Shown piece by piece: positions 37,001 to 49,479 of a stretch of DNA of 64,000 nucleotides. The notes beneath the pieces were generated by a model. The model had not been told where the DNA came from, did no database searches, and saw nothing but the letters and a program-made list of their open reading frames with translations. The stretch lies in assembly GCF_036884655.1 (NCBI RefSeq), contig NC_088340.1, positions 11,100,001 to 11,164,000 of the forward strand. The letters are read 5' to 3'. Within the stretch, counting starts at the first letter, position 1. Every line of letters starts with the position of its first letter. The position numbers were made by a program, and so were the translations under genes. This DNA comes from Musa acuminata AAA Group (taxonomy: Eukaryota; Streptophyta; Magnoliopsida; Zingiberales; Musaceae).

Positions 37001-38819
37001 TAAGAATTCTACAGATTCTACAAATGACCATAATAATAGCCTGCTAAAATCATTTAGAACCTAGATGTTCTAGAAATTCAGTGCTGTAAAGTCATTGTTT
37101 ATTGCATTCGCAAAGTCTTTTCTGGTTGCAAGTTAATTGCTGGAACACATTTCTTGAGCTGTATAGTAGGGGGCATCCCAGTGCCGAAGGCTTTCTCACA
37201 GTGCAGCCCCTACCTGCAAATAGAAAGGCTGTTTTCATGAACCAAACCCTAGTCACCCAAGTTATAAGAATAATATGGATTTGATTCATACTATAACTGT
37301 GGAGGAATGAGATTGGTGTGTAAAGTAGCTCTTACATGTCAACTTTATATTTTAATTATGGACAATACATGCCCATGTTGACATCATATATTTTGGTTAC
37401 CGTGATAGTGTTTGGTGTCATATGCAAACTATATTGACATCATATCCAATCCATGTTGACATTTTAATCAAGCTGTTAAACAGGCACTGATGTGGCATAA
37501 TGCCTATGCAGTGTAACATGTGGATCAGTTACCACCACATCCTGTGCTGTAATGTTGAAATCATTATTCAACTACAATGATGAAGCCTACTGACAAAAGC
37601 TTTTCTTTGTTAAAGGGTTTTCTTTCAGTTTCAGTTAAGCTAGCACTGACCAACAAGTGCTCCTTGGACTTCAGCCAAGTCATGGAGTCCCATGTCAGCA
37701 TGTTGAATCTTTGGTTAGAACTACCTGACATGGATATTTCGGTTGAGTCAAAGTATATGATTTGTATTATCGGGTCTTCTTTTGAGATGACTTATGACCA
37801 AGAATCCATGTTCATAACATGGAAATTTATATGCATGCTAGAGCTAGGGCAAGCAAGACAAGACTTGTGATGGTGCTATTTTTAAGAAATTGCCTTTAAT
37901 TTATAAATCATTTAATGCACAGTTTATAGTTCTTTTTGTAGTTAGAAAATGGTGAAATGATTTGAAACTATAAAATGATCAGGAAAGAGAGAAAGAAAAT
38001 GATTAAGAGGATGTAAAAAAGAAAGAATGTAGGATGGCACTCTCATTTTGGAGGAGCTTAAGAAATCAAGGTGCAGTCTGTTTAATATTTTATTTTACAA
38101 AATTTGGAAATTAAAAGAATGTTTTAAGACTGAGGAAATTTTGGGATGTCAATCCCAAAAATAAAGGAGGTGTTCGATGTTGATCAAGATGAATTAAGCT
38201 AATATGTTGCAGTACAGGATTTTAGAAGAGGTGGATCAAATGAAAACTAAAACACAAGATGAGTATTTCTAAAAAACCAACATAGTGATGTAAGATGAAT
38301 TATCTTTTAAAATTAATATATCTTAGATCTATAATATATATACTATAGAAGCTATTTAATTATTGAGACAGTCACTAGAAAAACATAGTATTACTGATAG
38401 TCACTAAAAATAGGTAGGAACAAATGAATAATATATGTGCAAAATTACTGGCAATATTATCACGGTGTAAATTGGCAATGTTAACAGAACAGCATCAAAT
38501 ACTAGAACGAAACCACATATAGTATAAACGAAGCCTATCTGTTTTTTTTAATTATATTTGTTGTTTGCTTTACTTATATTCTGCTTTTTATAATATTGTT
38601 CTTATCTTTGATAGTTTTATCATTAAACTGTTATCTTGCAGGAATCCCCCTGTTATTCAGGGCTTGCATGGTGGATATGCACATCCGGTGTCTCTTCCAC
38701 ATTCTGTATCTCAAAGTGCACAAAACACACCCAGGCATTTTGGACAACAGTATTTTCAGCAATTTAATCACCCGCATACAATGCATACTCATAATCTGTG
38801 GAATCATCAGAAGGCGCAG
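26801..38819 (+). CDS. YAK1: Dual-specificity kinase YAK1 (DYRK family)
   Basis: CDS from 27118 ([17 protein letters not shown]). Exons: 27118-27237, 28798-28994, 31349-31502, 31742-31851, 31957-32026, 32109-32191, 32281-32359, 32481-32521, 32782-32904, 33442-33592, 33681-33795, 33920-34002, 34110-34184, 34631-34705, 34892-35525, 35622-35691, 36803-36982, 38642-38819. All are in phase, about 846 residues before the last exon. The kinase domain has the loop GQGTFAQV (about 114), VAIK (Lys about 136), HCDLKPEN (about 232), DFG (about 255), the DYRK activation Y-x-Y in [18 protein letters not shown], and [17 protein letters not shown] Ser/Tyr/Gly-rich tail with the conserved PGDWDPNY follows. 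Plant YAK1 acts downstream of TOR in growth and stress signalling. The third loop glycine is alanine (FAQ). The region before 27118 is leader; an in-frame ATG also exists at 26956. The last exon is uncertain (see findings). Confidence 0.93.
28039..28089. repeat. (CT)n microsatellite in YAK1 intron 1
   Basis: About 25 TC/CT dinucleotides inside the first intron of the kinase gene, about 700 bases before exon 2. Confidence 0.95.
34501..34620. repeat. Two-copy imperfect duplication before a YAK1 splice acceptor
   Basis: The phrase TATATGAAATAGGGTGACAT followed by a TTTT tract occurs at about 34530 and again at about 34591. Each is preceded by a CCAGnnnTC segment. The second copy runs straight into the polypyrimidine tract and AG (34630) of the exon at 34631. 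Confidence 0.7.
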
Positions 38820-39896
38820 GTAGTCATATCATCCATAGTATATCGTATTCACAATCTCCTGCCAAAATTAAGATCAATAGTTGCTGTGAAGTTGAACAGA
38901 AGCTCTGTAATGTTATAACAAGTATTTTATCTTTCTAATTTGAAATTGTAATATTATATATTTACTATATATCTCATTTTAAGTAGTTGTCTTTTTTCTA
39001 GGGAGTAGCAAACATATCTATAATGTACTTATCTTGATGTCTGTCCTAGATCTGGCTGATGCTTAACTTCCAATCTGGATTTTGTGTTTTTGTTTCTTTA
39101 GTGATACCTTCATCTGTTAAAGACACTCATAAAAGTTCTTTTTCGTGCTTGGAATGCCTCCTGAGTTGTGAACAGAAGCTCTGTAGCATTATAACATGTT
39201 TTAAACTGAAAAAATCACATAACATGGTTTATATATGATACTTCATTTTCCTAGCGAGTATATGTACATCTCCATGAAATGAAGTGCTAGTGCAGATGTT
39301 ACACCTGCAAGTGCTTGGGCTCTCTTGTAGTTGCTCTAATATATGTCAATGATAAGCTTGCACCAAGGTTTTCATGGGCCATAGACCTGGATCTTTTATT
39401 GGGTATCTGTAGATACCCACCTCTAGTTAGCCATGGACATATAACCTATATCTCAAATAAGTTGTTATAGCCATGGAGATATAACCTATATTTTCATGGG
39501 CCACGCTCAGATAAGATGCTATAGCAGATTCCATACTTTTTCCTGTCGACATATGTCAAGTGATTTTAAAAACTCTTGTTACTGGGAAACCCCTTTTCTA
39601 GTTCTCTGAATTTTTTGTGATATAATTGTTTATACAAACCTGGAAAAGAAAAGCTGGAATATTTGAGGGATCATGCAAACCATAAAGGCCATAGGTGTAG
39701 TACTACACTGGTTGGAGCCCTTTTTTTTTTTTTTTCCGGTCTAACAAGGTTTTCTTTTTCGGTTGAAATTTGTACTTAAGTTTAATCTTATTTTGGAACT
39801 CCAAGATAAGCCAACAATGAAGCATAATTTATGTTGATTGCAGTCCCTTGTCTGTCTCTGAGTTTCTTTCTGACCTCTGATAAGCTCTCTTTTCAG

Positions 39897-39914
39897 ATGA
39901 AACTAACAAGCTGA
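39897..39914 (+). CDS. YAK1: Candidate terminal coding exon of YAK1
   Basis: A strong acceptor (CTCTCTTTTCAG) ends at 39896. In the phase left by the exon ending at 38819 the following bases read MKLTS and a stop. A rival acceptor at 39931 gives GR and a stop in the same phase. Neither resembles a conserved C-terminus, so this is a splice-site-based guess. The following 200 bases would be 3' UTR. Confidence 0.35.
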   Translation: MKLTS

Positions 39915-41666
39915 TGTGTTGTGTTGTGTAGGGGAGATAGGTGGACTATCATTTGCAGCAATATTACACTATTCCTGGACGGGACGGAGTGTTTCCGGCG
40001 GAAGAGATGGCGCTGTCTGTCTGTCTGTCTCTTGCAACCGATATCGGATGGTACTGGACATCCAGTTTGTGTTTGAAAGTATAATTTTTCTTTCCCGTAC
40101 CTTTTTTTTTCTTAATCTCTGGCTGTTGTTATCTTGTTTGCTCTGATGGGGTTTGTCAAGGAAATGCTAGAGATGAATCTCCCACCACATTCTTTATGTT
40201 ATTCTTACCTTGAATAACAGAAAAAGGTGCCGTATGTTTGGAACTTGGAAGCCAACATATGTCCAATATCTCCACCTTAAATTGTATTTGAACATTGTTG
40301 GCTTTGGACCTGTTTAATAAATGCCTGCAACCCCACCTATACAACTTGTAGTTTTACCGAGACAACAACAAGTAGGATATATGTATTGCAGGAAATTGAA
40401 CTTCATTTCTTACGATGTAGCTCTTCTAACCAATTGGTCAGTTCCTTGTGCAGTAAACCTAGTAACCGCAGTAGGTGGTTTATCAGTACCGATGCATTCT
40501 TTGATAGTTGATATGAAACTTGGGTTCATACATTCTTGTGAAACTGGTTTTACTGTATATCTTATTTGAAAGCTTGGAAAAACTTTAAAATCTAATACGA
40601 CTTTTAGATATAATTGAATACTCCCAGCACCAACTGTTGTTTCCATTGAATTCAGCAAGCCTCGTTAGCTTCGGGTTTTAACCTCTTGATTGAAGTCTGC
40701 TCTTGAATTTGATGGTACTACACCATAATATGGAGTGGTTCCATTTGTATTAAAAGTTATAAATTAGTATTAAAAGGAGGACGAGGAATAAGATGATGAT
40801 GACATTTAATCCATTTGTATTGATATGTTTTAGGAATATTAATTTTTTTTATAATAAAATTATAAATAGAAAAAATATTATCATTTGTAACATCATTTTA
40901 AAATTTCTTTATTATAATTAGCAAACCTTAAATTTTAATGCTTCATAAATTATCCAACCATTTAATATAATTAGAAAAAAAATTAATATTTCTAAATTAT
41001 CCAACCATATGTAAATATAATCTTTTTTCTTTTTTTTATCTTCTTCTTCCTCCTCCTTAGAGGATGACATTGATGGAGCGATAAGTGACATCAATAGTGA
41101 GCGATGTTGATGGCAAGAGGTGTAGTGAAAGATGTCGCCTCCAACTATGCATTGAGCAATGTCTCCGGCAAGTAATGTTGATAACGCTGATGTCAATATC
41201 GATAATGAATATAACGAACAAATAACAAGCAAAGTCGATGGTGATTGTGACAATGATGATGTCAACATCGATGATGAAAATTGTGATGGTATCAATGGAC
41301 AATAATGAAATGAAAAGAAAAAAAATAAAAAAAAAAATCAGTAACATTGGATTGTAAATGATAGAATAATATTTTATTATTTTTTAATGGACGGTCAATA
41401 GTAAAGGATTAATGCCGTAAATGGTAAGCTTACGGTCGTCAATATAAACATTCTTTCCTTTTTTTTGTACTTGTTTCCGCATGGATATTCTGACACGGCA
41501 CTGATCTGACGGTGATGGTTAAGGGGTGCGGTGCGATGTCCCGGGTGCCCGTACCCGCTCCCCTTCCGATCGTTACGAGCGATGGAACGCTGATATGCTC
41601 GTGATCAAGAGCATTCGTTGGAAAGGTGGTCTGAGATCGAAGCAGGGAGGAGGAGACGAGAACAGG
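39915..41666. other. Intergenic between YAK1 and the zinc-finger gene
   Basis: Probable 3' UTR first, then AT-rich sequence (40740-41040) and a stretch rich in GATG/GATA-type trinucleotides (41060-41300) that leaves long open frames on the minus strand by composition alone. GC rises from about 41460, marking the promoter of the next gene. Confidence 0.45.
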
Positions 41667-43844
41667 ATGACGAGGGGCAAGCAAAAGATCGAGGCGCAGC
41701 GGAGGAACGCCGAGAGGAACCAGAAGCCCAAGGGTTCGCAGCTCGAGGCGAGGGCCGTCGGCCTCAAGGTCATCTGCCCCATCTGCAAGGTGCCGATTTC
41801 CGATCCCTTCTCTCGCCTGCTCGATAAATCTTTTCTTGTCTCCCTTCACGTTTGCTTTCTTGATCGAAAGTCTGATTTTGATTGCAAATAGCGCGTCAAG
41901 ATCGTATCTGCCTTTGGTTCTGGGTATGGAAACCCTGTTTTCGTTCGATGATTTTTATGGTCATGATTCGGATTGCGGTTAGCTTTCCGATTTAACAAAG
42001 CATCTTTCTTCCGCAAAAGACGATTCAATGATTGCGAGTATCGGATCGTAGTTTGGATGTATGGCGAACTGGTTTATGGGGGAAGCAGCATGCATTTGCC
42101 TTGATTGAGAAGAAAAGTATTCACTTCTAAGGAATAGATCTTATGCGCTTACTTCATTCTTCTAGCAATCCAAGGAGAAACACGTTATACAAAGCAATAA
42201 GAGAAGAGACATGGGAAGAAGCTCGTAAGTCCGCCAGTCTCCCTTACCCTCGTATGTGTCTTTTGGAAAGCTCACATGCACAAAAAAAAAAAAATCCTCA
42301 CGAGCCTGCGGGCCGCACCAACGGCCGATCGATCAAATTGTCCCTTATTATTAGATTAGCGTCCTGAAAGGAGGGCCCAAGACTTGCACCTCACTCCCGA
42401 GCCGTGCGCCAGGTCTCCCTTACTATCAGAGACATCTTTTGGACCAATGTCCGATCGACTAAATTGTCCCTTATTAGATTAGCATCCTAGAAGGAGGGCC
42501 CAAGGTTTGCACCTCACTCCCGAGTCGTGCGCCAGGTCTCTCTTACCCTCAGAGACGTCTTTTGGACCAATGGCCGACCGACCAAATTGTCCCTTATTAG
42601 AGTTATTCTATGATGTGGTTAGGTTGAAGGCTTTCTCGTATTCGAACCACTGTAGGATGGTGTCGGAGGTGTACGAGATGGAACATATGTAAAACCATGT
42701 TCCATATTTCAATCCACAAGGTTAGATCGATTAAGATGATTCTTTTAGGACAATTTCCTTGCATCAATTTCCTTGAGTCTAGGAGCATCAAGATCTTAAA
42801 TTCAAGTTAATTTACAAAGTAATTAGTGCTTTTTTCAGGATCCATTTGTGCAAGTCGTTCATCATGCATTCGGAGATTAAAATTGTATGCCAGCAGTACC
42901 AATGGATCTTAGGTTCTGTCCTATCCGATGGGGTTCGATTTTGTTCTTATGATCTCATGCCAGATATTGTTTTTGATGGGGATACAAGCATTTCATGGAA
43001 CCGTGAAATTTTGCTAACTTACATTTCTTTGTTCACAAATCGAGAGGCTAACGATAGGAATTCATGATGAGGAAACAAAACAAAGGAAGAAAAAGACCCC
43101 TTTTTTTTCTAATTAAAAGAAAAGAAATCTGGTTTAAAATCCATACGGTGACATGCAAGAGAAAGATGAGAAAATATGAATAGGTTTGAACAAAGTGAGA
43201 AATGATCACATTGGAATTGGAAATGCCAATGCAGCTAAAATGCTACGACGAACTAAGAACACAATCCTGTCGCCATTTCAATGTCTCAGTGTTGTGAAGA
43301 GGGGTATCTTTCTTGATGAGTCGATGATAAGAGAATGCCTTTTTTGTTGTTGTTGTTGTTGTGATGATATATGAGCTTTGAAAGTTTGGTCAGGTGATAA
43401 TAGAATAACTATTTTTTCATAACAAGGATTGAGATCTGCAGGATTGGCCGTGGAGGTGGGATAAGAACAGAACGAAAGTTTTGCTTAATTAGCGGAGCAA
43501 ATATGGGATTCTACACTAGCCATTGCACTTCATGGTTTCTTGTTGTCTGTCTGTCTGATCAAAGTTCTCGCTGACTTCTGTGCTGTCAATGTTGATTCTC
43601 CTTGAACAATATATTCAGGAAAAACTCAGTCTTTTCAGCATCATGAATGAATTCACTGAATTTTCGTTTTTTTTTTCCTTTCTATTTCTACCTCAATTTC
43701 CAGTACTTGTTTTTCTTGCAACAAAGTTATATCCTCAGATCGGGGAGTGGTTTCTTTTAGGTACAACTTGCGAATCATAACCAGCTGGTGGATCATTATG
43801 GCTCGAAGCATCCCAAGGAGAAGCCTCCGAGCGAGTCCGAGTGA
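41667..43844 (+). CDS. Small SERF-like zinc-finger protein (At2g23090 type)
   Basis: Exons 41667-41789 and 43761-43844 join in phase 0 to 68 residues across a 1.97 kb intron. The first exon is a basic 4F5/SERF-like helix (MTRGKQKIEAQRRNAERN, then KPKGSQLEARA) leading into CPIC. The second supplies VQLANHNQLVDHYGSKHPKE, which completes a C-x2-C ... H-x4-H zinc finger. The protein ends PPSESE. This matches the short plant proteins annotated as uncharacterised At2g23090-like, usually about 70-80 residues. Their function is not established. In-frame ATGs upstream (from 41526) would add residues unlike the family, so 41667 is preferred. The intron holds a tandem repeat (42225-42605). Confidence 0.9.
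42225..42605. repeat. Three-copy tandem repeat, ~125 bp unit, in an intron
   Basis: The phrase CCGATCGATCAAATTGTCCC and its variants occur at 42325, 42451 and 42574, giving periods of 126 and 123. Units also share GGAGGGCCCAAG, CACCTCACTCCCGAG, CGTGCGCCAGGTCTC and TCTTTTGGACCAA. The first copy is the most diverged. I recognise no named element. The array lies wholly within the intron of the small zinc-finger gene. Confidence 0.85.
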
Positions 43845-44428
43845 TCCATCCCCCCGCCATAGGAGTGTTCCGAACCTTCTTACTACATACGAAGACTTGG
43901 AAGAAATATATGTTACATATATCTTAAACCGGGATATGCTATAACTCGAATTCCAACTCTCTGACCACTCTTCATCTTCGATGGGATATTTCGTCTAGGA
44001 AGAACTTGCTCTTCCGAGTATTGGTATTAACATCTATCTGTCTGAAACTTGGGCAATGGCAGCGGTAATGACTTGCTGTTTCGTTGCTCCCAGTTGGATG
44101 ATCGGAAAGAAAGGTAGGTATAGATAATGTTTGATGTTTTCCCTTAACAACATGTTGTGGTCGCAGAAAGAAAACTCAACTTGGGATGATAAGGTTGATC
44201 CAAAGATGGAGGAGCACAAAGAGGTATCTCACTCAAGTTAATAGCTCTCTCTAGGTAAGACTGATGTGGAGGGTCACCTATAAGATTAGCCTGTTTCTAG
44301 TCAACAACAGCGCCACCAAATATAATCCCCTTTTATAAGTATTACAAGAAGAACAAAAAATCTACCTAACCCACCATAGCAAATAAAGAACAAGGAACAA
44401 GCAACAGACACGAAGAAGAAGGGGCCAA
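43845..44428. other. Convergent intergenic gap
   Basis: The zinc-finger gene (+) and the GT-3-like gene (-) converge here, so the 580 bases should hold both 3' UTRs and terminators. No coding frame is supported. Confidence 0.5.
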
Positions 44429-45148
44429 TCAGAGATCATCTTCAATGAACTTATTCAGCAGCGTGGTCAGCAGTGCATCCCTCTTTTCTGCCCGGCTCTC
44501 CTCCCTCATCCTCCTCTGCTCCTCTCTCTCCCTCCAAGCCTGCTCCAGCATCAGCCGCTCCCTCTCCAGCTTCTCCATCGACTGCCGCCACTCCTGCTCG
44601 AACATCCGCCGCTCCTGCGCCCTCCGCTCCATCATGTCGAACCACTGCATCTCCATCTGTTGCTGCTGCTGCAGGAACTCTTGCAGCAGCTCCTGAATGC
44701 TGCCGGCAGCCGCTGCCGCTGCCGCTGCCGCCGCCTTCCCCCGGTGCTGTTGATGGCCCCCTCTGTGGTCGGCCTTCTTCCTTCTGCCCTTTGGAAGGAG
44801 CTCGTCGTCACTGTCATTGTCGTACTCATCATCGTCGTCGGAGATTTCATCCGAGGATCGATCCCTGCCGACCCTCTTCGGCTTCTTCTTTGATTGCGAC
44901 GCGCCGGATTCCGATTCCAGGAGGAGCCGTTGCATGTTCTTCGCCCGTTCCACGAACACCGCATTCAGCTCGTCGAAGAACGGGCATTGCCGGCCAGTTT
45001 CAGGATCAGCCGTCTCTTTACCCTGACAACAAACCAAAAAGAATTAGAGGCATATAAGATAATCATCTCTTCAGAAATCAATTGCTTTGAATCAACAAGG
45101 TTTTGACTTGTACAAATTTTACTAGATGTTCATCGACGAGCTGCAGTC

Positions 45149-45200
<52 letters not shown>

Positions 45201-46039
45201 AGGGCAAGAAAAGAATGCCAATTTCTTTACCTAATGAAGACCTAACTTCCGCATGTTAGGCTACAATAAAGATGTTTATCTAATGGCAATATTGTAGTCC
45301 CAAAAAGGCAATAACATTCGGTAAGAAATTAATCGCATAATTGCGATGAATGAGTCTGTCTTCAGTCGAAGTTGTTGTGTTTTTAGGGTTCTTAAAGGAA
45401 CTCTACATGGCCAAATCAATGCAGTCGACTTAAAATGCGATGATCGATTCAAACCTTCCCAAAAAGAATTGGCAACAAAGAACATACGCCAATACAATCA
45501 ACTTAAAGCTGCGACAACCAATCAAAGTCACCCCGGAAGAATTAGCGATAGAAGACATGCAAATCACGAACCCTATATCGACCGAAATCACCGGAGCCAC
45601 AACCAGGGGAAAGGAATAGGAAGAGAGGCGAGACCTTGTAGCGATTGACGAGGTTCTTCCACTTGCACTTACACTGATCCGGCGTCCGGCGGTACCCGCG
45701 CTCCCTCATCCTGGCCGCCACCCCCTCCCACATCGTCTTGTTCCGCCGCGCCACCGCGGGGTCGCGCTCCAGATTGGCCCTGATCGCGATGAGGTCCCTC
45801 GTCTCCTGCTGGCCCCACTGCGGCACCCTCTCCTCCCTCCCCCTCTGCTGCTGCGGCAACAGCACCCCCCCGCCTCCTCCTCCGCCGCCGCCGCCGCCGC
45901 TCGTGCCCACCATCTCTCCCACCGGACCCGGGTTCATCTGAAGCGGGATTCCAGCCAACATCGTCATCCGCCCCCCAAGCGACTCACCATCCCCGCCACC
46001 TCCTCCTCCTCCTCCTCCTCCTCCACCTCCAAGCATCAT
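44429..46039 (-). CDS. Trihelix transcription factor, GT-3a/GT-3b type
   Basis: Exons 46039-45635 and 45022-44429 on the minus strand join in phase 0 to 332 residues. After glycine-rich runs (13 glycines at residues 4-16 and 11 at 48-58), residues about 72-140 form the trihelix DNA-binding domain: VPQWGQQETRDLIAIRANLE, MWEGVAARMRERGY, then CKCKWKNLVNRYKGKETADP across the intron and GRQCPFFDELNAVF. This last part is diagnostic of the GT-3 subgroup. Further on come a basic/acidic segment, a ten-alanine run and a long Glu/Arg/Gln-rich coiled coil (about residues 240-325) for dimerisation. GT-3 proteins bind GT-box promoters and respond to salt and pathogen signals; that is family knowledge. The 612-base intron contains a (GA)n tract. 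The homopolymer runs make exact lengths uncertain. Confidence 0.9.
45152..45198. repeat. (GA)n microsatellite in the GT-3-like gene intron
   Basis: About 23 GA dinucleotides within the single intron, about 130 bases downstream of the acceptor in genome order. It is read as (TC)n by the transcript. Confidence 0.95.
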
Positions 46040-48500
46040 ATTTTTCCTCTCCTTCCAGAAACCCTAGCCCTAATTCTTTTCTTCTTCTTCTTCTCCCCGC
46101 CCGCCTCACTACTCCACTTCGTCTTCGACTACTAACTCGTCCACCGCGAAAAGAGCAGCTGAGCAGGAAAGATTAGCTTCCAAATAGGAGATCATTCATC
46201 GGACGAAGGCGCTTCCCGGTTTTATATCCCCTCTTCCGCTCCTCCCACCTCTCCACATGGGCCCAAGAATTGGACCCTGTTATTACTGTAATGCCACTGC
46301 CGCCTGCCTCTCATCCAAACTATGCATCCACAAAGAGGGGGAGAAGAAGTCCTAAATGACTTTAATACTACCCGAAGGAAGGAAGATGTCTAGACGCTGA
46401 ACACGATGTCTGAAACGGCGAAAGAAAGCTGGAGGAGGCGGAGAGCATGTTCAAAAGGAAGTCAAAAGAGCGAAAGACACCACGCAATTGTGCTGCTGCC
46501 CCAGAGAGGCTGATGGCGGATGCAGCCGACGAAGCCGTGTGTGTGTTTTTGCTTCCGCGTCCGTGCTGCCGAGGCTCGCTTCTAGATGGGATGGCGTCGC
46601 GTGTGAAGCTCTCCATCACCGGCCCACCACCACGAAAGGTAGAAAAGGTGGGTGGCCGAGTGCGGCACGCGAGGGTGGGCCGTTGACGACTCCTGACAAT
46701 GCTTTCCCCCCCCACCCCCCAATAGCCCCGAGCTTAGCTGTCCGCGACACGCCCCCGCCACGACTTCCACCGACCATTTTGCCCGGTCACATTTGGCATG
46801 GCGTTGGGGATATTATATTCCAAATCGAATTATTTTTCTTTGTAAATATTTAAAAATATTTTATTGAGTAATTTCGTTGTATTATCGTCAAATTAATATC
46901 TGGATAATATTTGATAAAAACCTCTCTTTTTAATTTTTTGAACAAAATTTTTAATTTGAAATACTTCTAATTGTATAATCAGTCATCAATCTTTTTTTTT
47001 TGTTTTTTTCTTGTGGATGGTGAATCAAGATTACAATCCTTTTTACGTTGTGTTATGATATGTACAGTAATATTTATGAAAGTATTATTAAAATATAATA
47101 TTAAAAATTATCATTAATATCTTAATCAATCTAGTATGGTCTAAACTCGTTTGCATATAAATGTCTAAAGTATCTTCGAGAAAGAAATATCATGCTTCTA
47201 AGATAATTCTGAGTTAGATCTAAAGTAAATCCACGGTGTCTTTGAGGTGGAAGTATTGTATTATTTGAAATGTCATCTATACAAAGTCTAAGGCGAAGGA
47301 AGATTTCCAAATTAGCTCCGATGCTCAAGTTAGTAAAACTATAATTTTCATTTATAGGTTAAAATAGTCCTCCTCGAAGAGTTGTTTTTTTTTTTTTTTG
47401 ATATGTCTTTATATCTTTGCATAAGAGAGAAGAAAGTTTATGATTACTTTTATTTTATCACGAGGGAAATAATTCCTTATCATAAAAAGAGAGAAAAATT
47501 AGTATTTCTCTTCCTTATCATAATAAATAAGAAGTAAATTTTTATTTTTATGTTATGATTCTACATAGGCTTTCGATAAAATTTCCATGAATCTAAGCTA
47601 TAATATTTTTACATGATGTTACCATATTTTCAACAATGTTATAAAAATATTATTATAATATAATATAAAATTATAATATAAATTTTTTTAATTTTATTAA
47701 AATATTATAACTAGACAGACCCATATAAAAAGAAAAGAAAATAGAGAAAAAAAGGGAGCGGAGGTACTTCAGGTATCAAGAAAAAGAAAAAGTGATATTC
47801 GAATTCTAAAAAATGAGAGATACTTTCGATAATTTTACAAAAATCTAAAAAAAATTCGAGAATTGGCTCATACTATTTTATATATTAAAATTTTATTTTA
47901 CAGAAAATAAGACCAACGAAGATTGCCCTTTTTCGTCGCACAGAGACAGTTGGAAGGCCGCGTCGCGGACACGTGGGAACGGGAACAGCGTAATTTGTGT
48001 GAACAGGGCGCGGCGTAATCGTCGACTTCGTCTCAGTTGTCGCGTTCCTTCGTAGAGTCTCCGTGCGGGCGAGGCAGCCGCAAAATTCGTATCGTTTTCG
48101 TCTGCTTAAATATTGACTGGACTCCTCCCGTTTGACACCCCTCCGTACGCCACGGCGTCAGCCCAACTCTTCTTCAACCGTCTGATACGGTCACCCGTGA
48201 TGCCAGCATTTGGAGGAGGAGTCGGAGCTTTCACGATATTGGTCGGTCGCGTTTCCCATCGGGTGACGATCGAACCCCACGAAGCAGCGTTCTAATTCCG
48301 CTGCAGCCAACACGTAGCTCCATCACCTCACTTGGTGAGCGCTTTCCCGCATCCATCAGCTGGCAAATCACCTATCAATGACCAAATCGAGTGCCTGCAC
48401 CATGTTTTCCGTGCTGCACCTGCTCTCTGATTACCGGTCATCCTTTTGCCACGCAGCTATCGACAACATTAAGTTCCAAAACTTGTCCATTTGACAATGC
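46040..48500. other. GT-3 promoter side and AT-rich spacer
   Basis: 46040-46330 is the likely leader and promoter of the trihelix gene. 46330-46800 is GC-richer with overlapping open frames on both strands but no known protein. 46850-47900 is AT-rich with nothing recognisable. 47930-48450 is again GC-richer and may be an unrecognised promoter or repeat edge. No feature is called in it. Confidence 0.45.
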
Positions 48501-48659
48501 ATGTGAATTCTAAGCTGGTTTCTGTGCCCACGTGAGAACGAGAATTATATATAATTTTATAAACCTAAACGTTTGGATTGAATGTATGCCAAATTTATGT
48601 GAGAGCATCATGCCTTTCACATAATATCCATTGTACAAAGGTATGAGACAGTTGACTAA

Positions 48660-49130
48660 GTATTGTCTTTCCTCACTGACATTCTCAATGGAATATTATC
48701 GGAGATGGTTAGAACTTACGTTCTCAAAAAATATTCTATAAAATATTTCTTTCCTTTGTAATCAAATATAAAAACTCATAATCAATGTAATAAAAAGAGA
48801 GCATTTTTCGATCACTTATATCCATATTCATCTACCTTAGGTTACCAATTTAGGCGTCAAAAGAACCAGGTTAGGAAATCTCTCTCTATCTCGAGAGCTC
48901 GATATTTTTACCTCGGAAGCACCTCGAGTGACCCTACGCACATAGGTCCAGACCACGTTGAGCTAGTTAGGTTGTTAACAACTTCTTCTCGTAACATTTT
49001 GATGCTAGGAGGGCTCGATCTTGCAGGAACACTTGCTCACCGACCATCTCACTGAACACTCAAATAAAGAGGTTTTGCCCTCAGCCCACAGTACTTTTAC
49101 TCAATGAGGGCAACAGTCATTCTTTCCACA
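48660..49130. mobile_element. Possible Ty3-gypsy LTR remnant
   Basis: A run of degenerate phrases resembles the end of plant gypsy LTRs and their adjoining leader: GTTACCAATTTAGGCGTCAA, then a string of short CTCGAG-containing blocks, then CTCGTAACATTTTGATGCTA followed by AGGAGGGCTCGATC. No boundary, duplication or coding region could be fixed, so this is a weak call. Confidence 0.3.
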
Positions 49131-49479
49131 TTCAGGTGCATCCACCTTAGCATAAACACTGATACGATACTAATGTATATTTAATAACTCGAGTCTCTCA
49201 CTTTTAGGGACAACCTTGAGCCACATGCTTATCCTCTGCTTATGTGTTCTTAAATATCACTCAATAAATGCAGATGCTAATAGGCATGAAACAGGTTGTC
49301 AGTATTTTTTTTCCCTAATTAGCTCAACAGGTGGTGCCACAAGCTTAATTGTAATCGTTGGTTCAACTACCATTGGCACCCATTGAGGTTCCTTGACCCA
49401 ACATCGTGTCAACATCTTAGGAGCACTTGAGACCCACCATTAAGAAGAAAGACCAACATCGACCTGCATTGTAGAGAAG

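Noticed and set aside
39400..39500. Hairpin GGGTATCTGTAGATACCC and a nearby short duplication in the last YAK1 intron
   Set aside because: The stem is short, there is no microRNA-like arm pair, and a small intronic duplication (GCCATGGnnATATAACCTATA) explains the rest.
41060..41300. Long minus-strand frames in a GATG-rich stretch
   Set aside because: They arise from low-complexity trinucleotide composition and have no protein similarity.
46368..46853. Open frames on both strands beyond the GT-3-like promoter
   Set aside because: They overlap each other in a GC-rich stretch and show no motif, splice partner or family resemblance.
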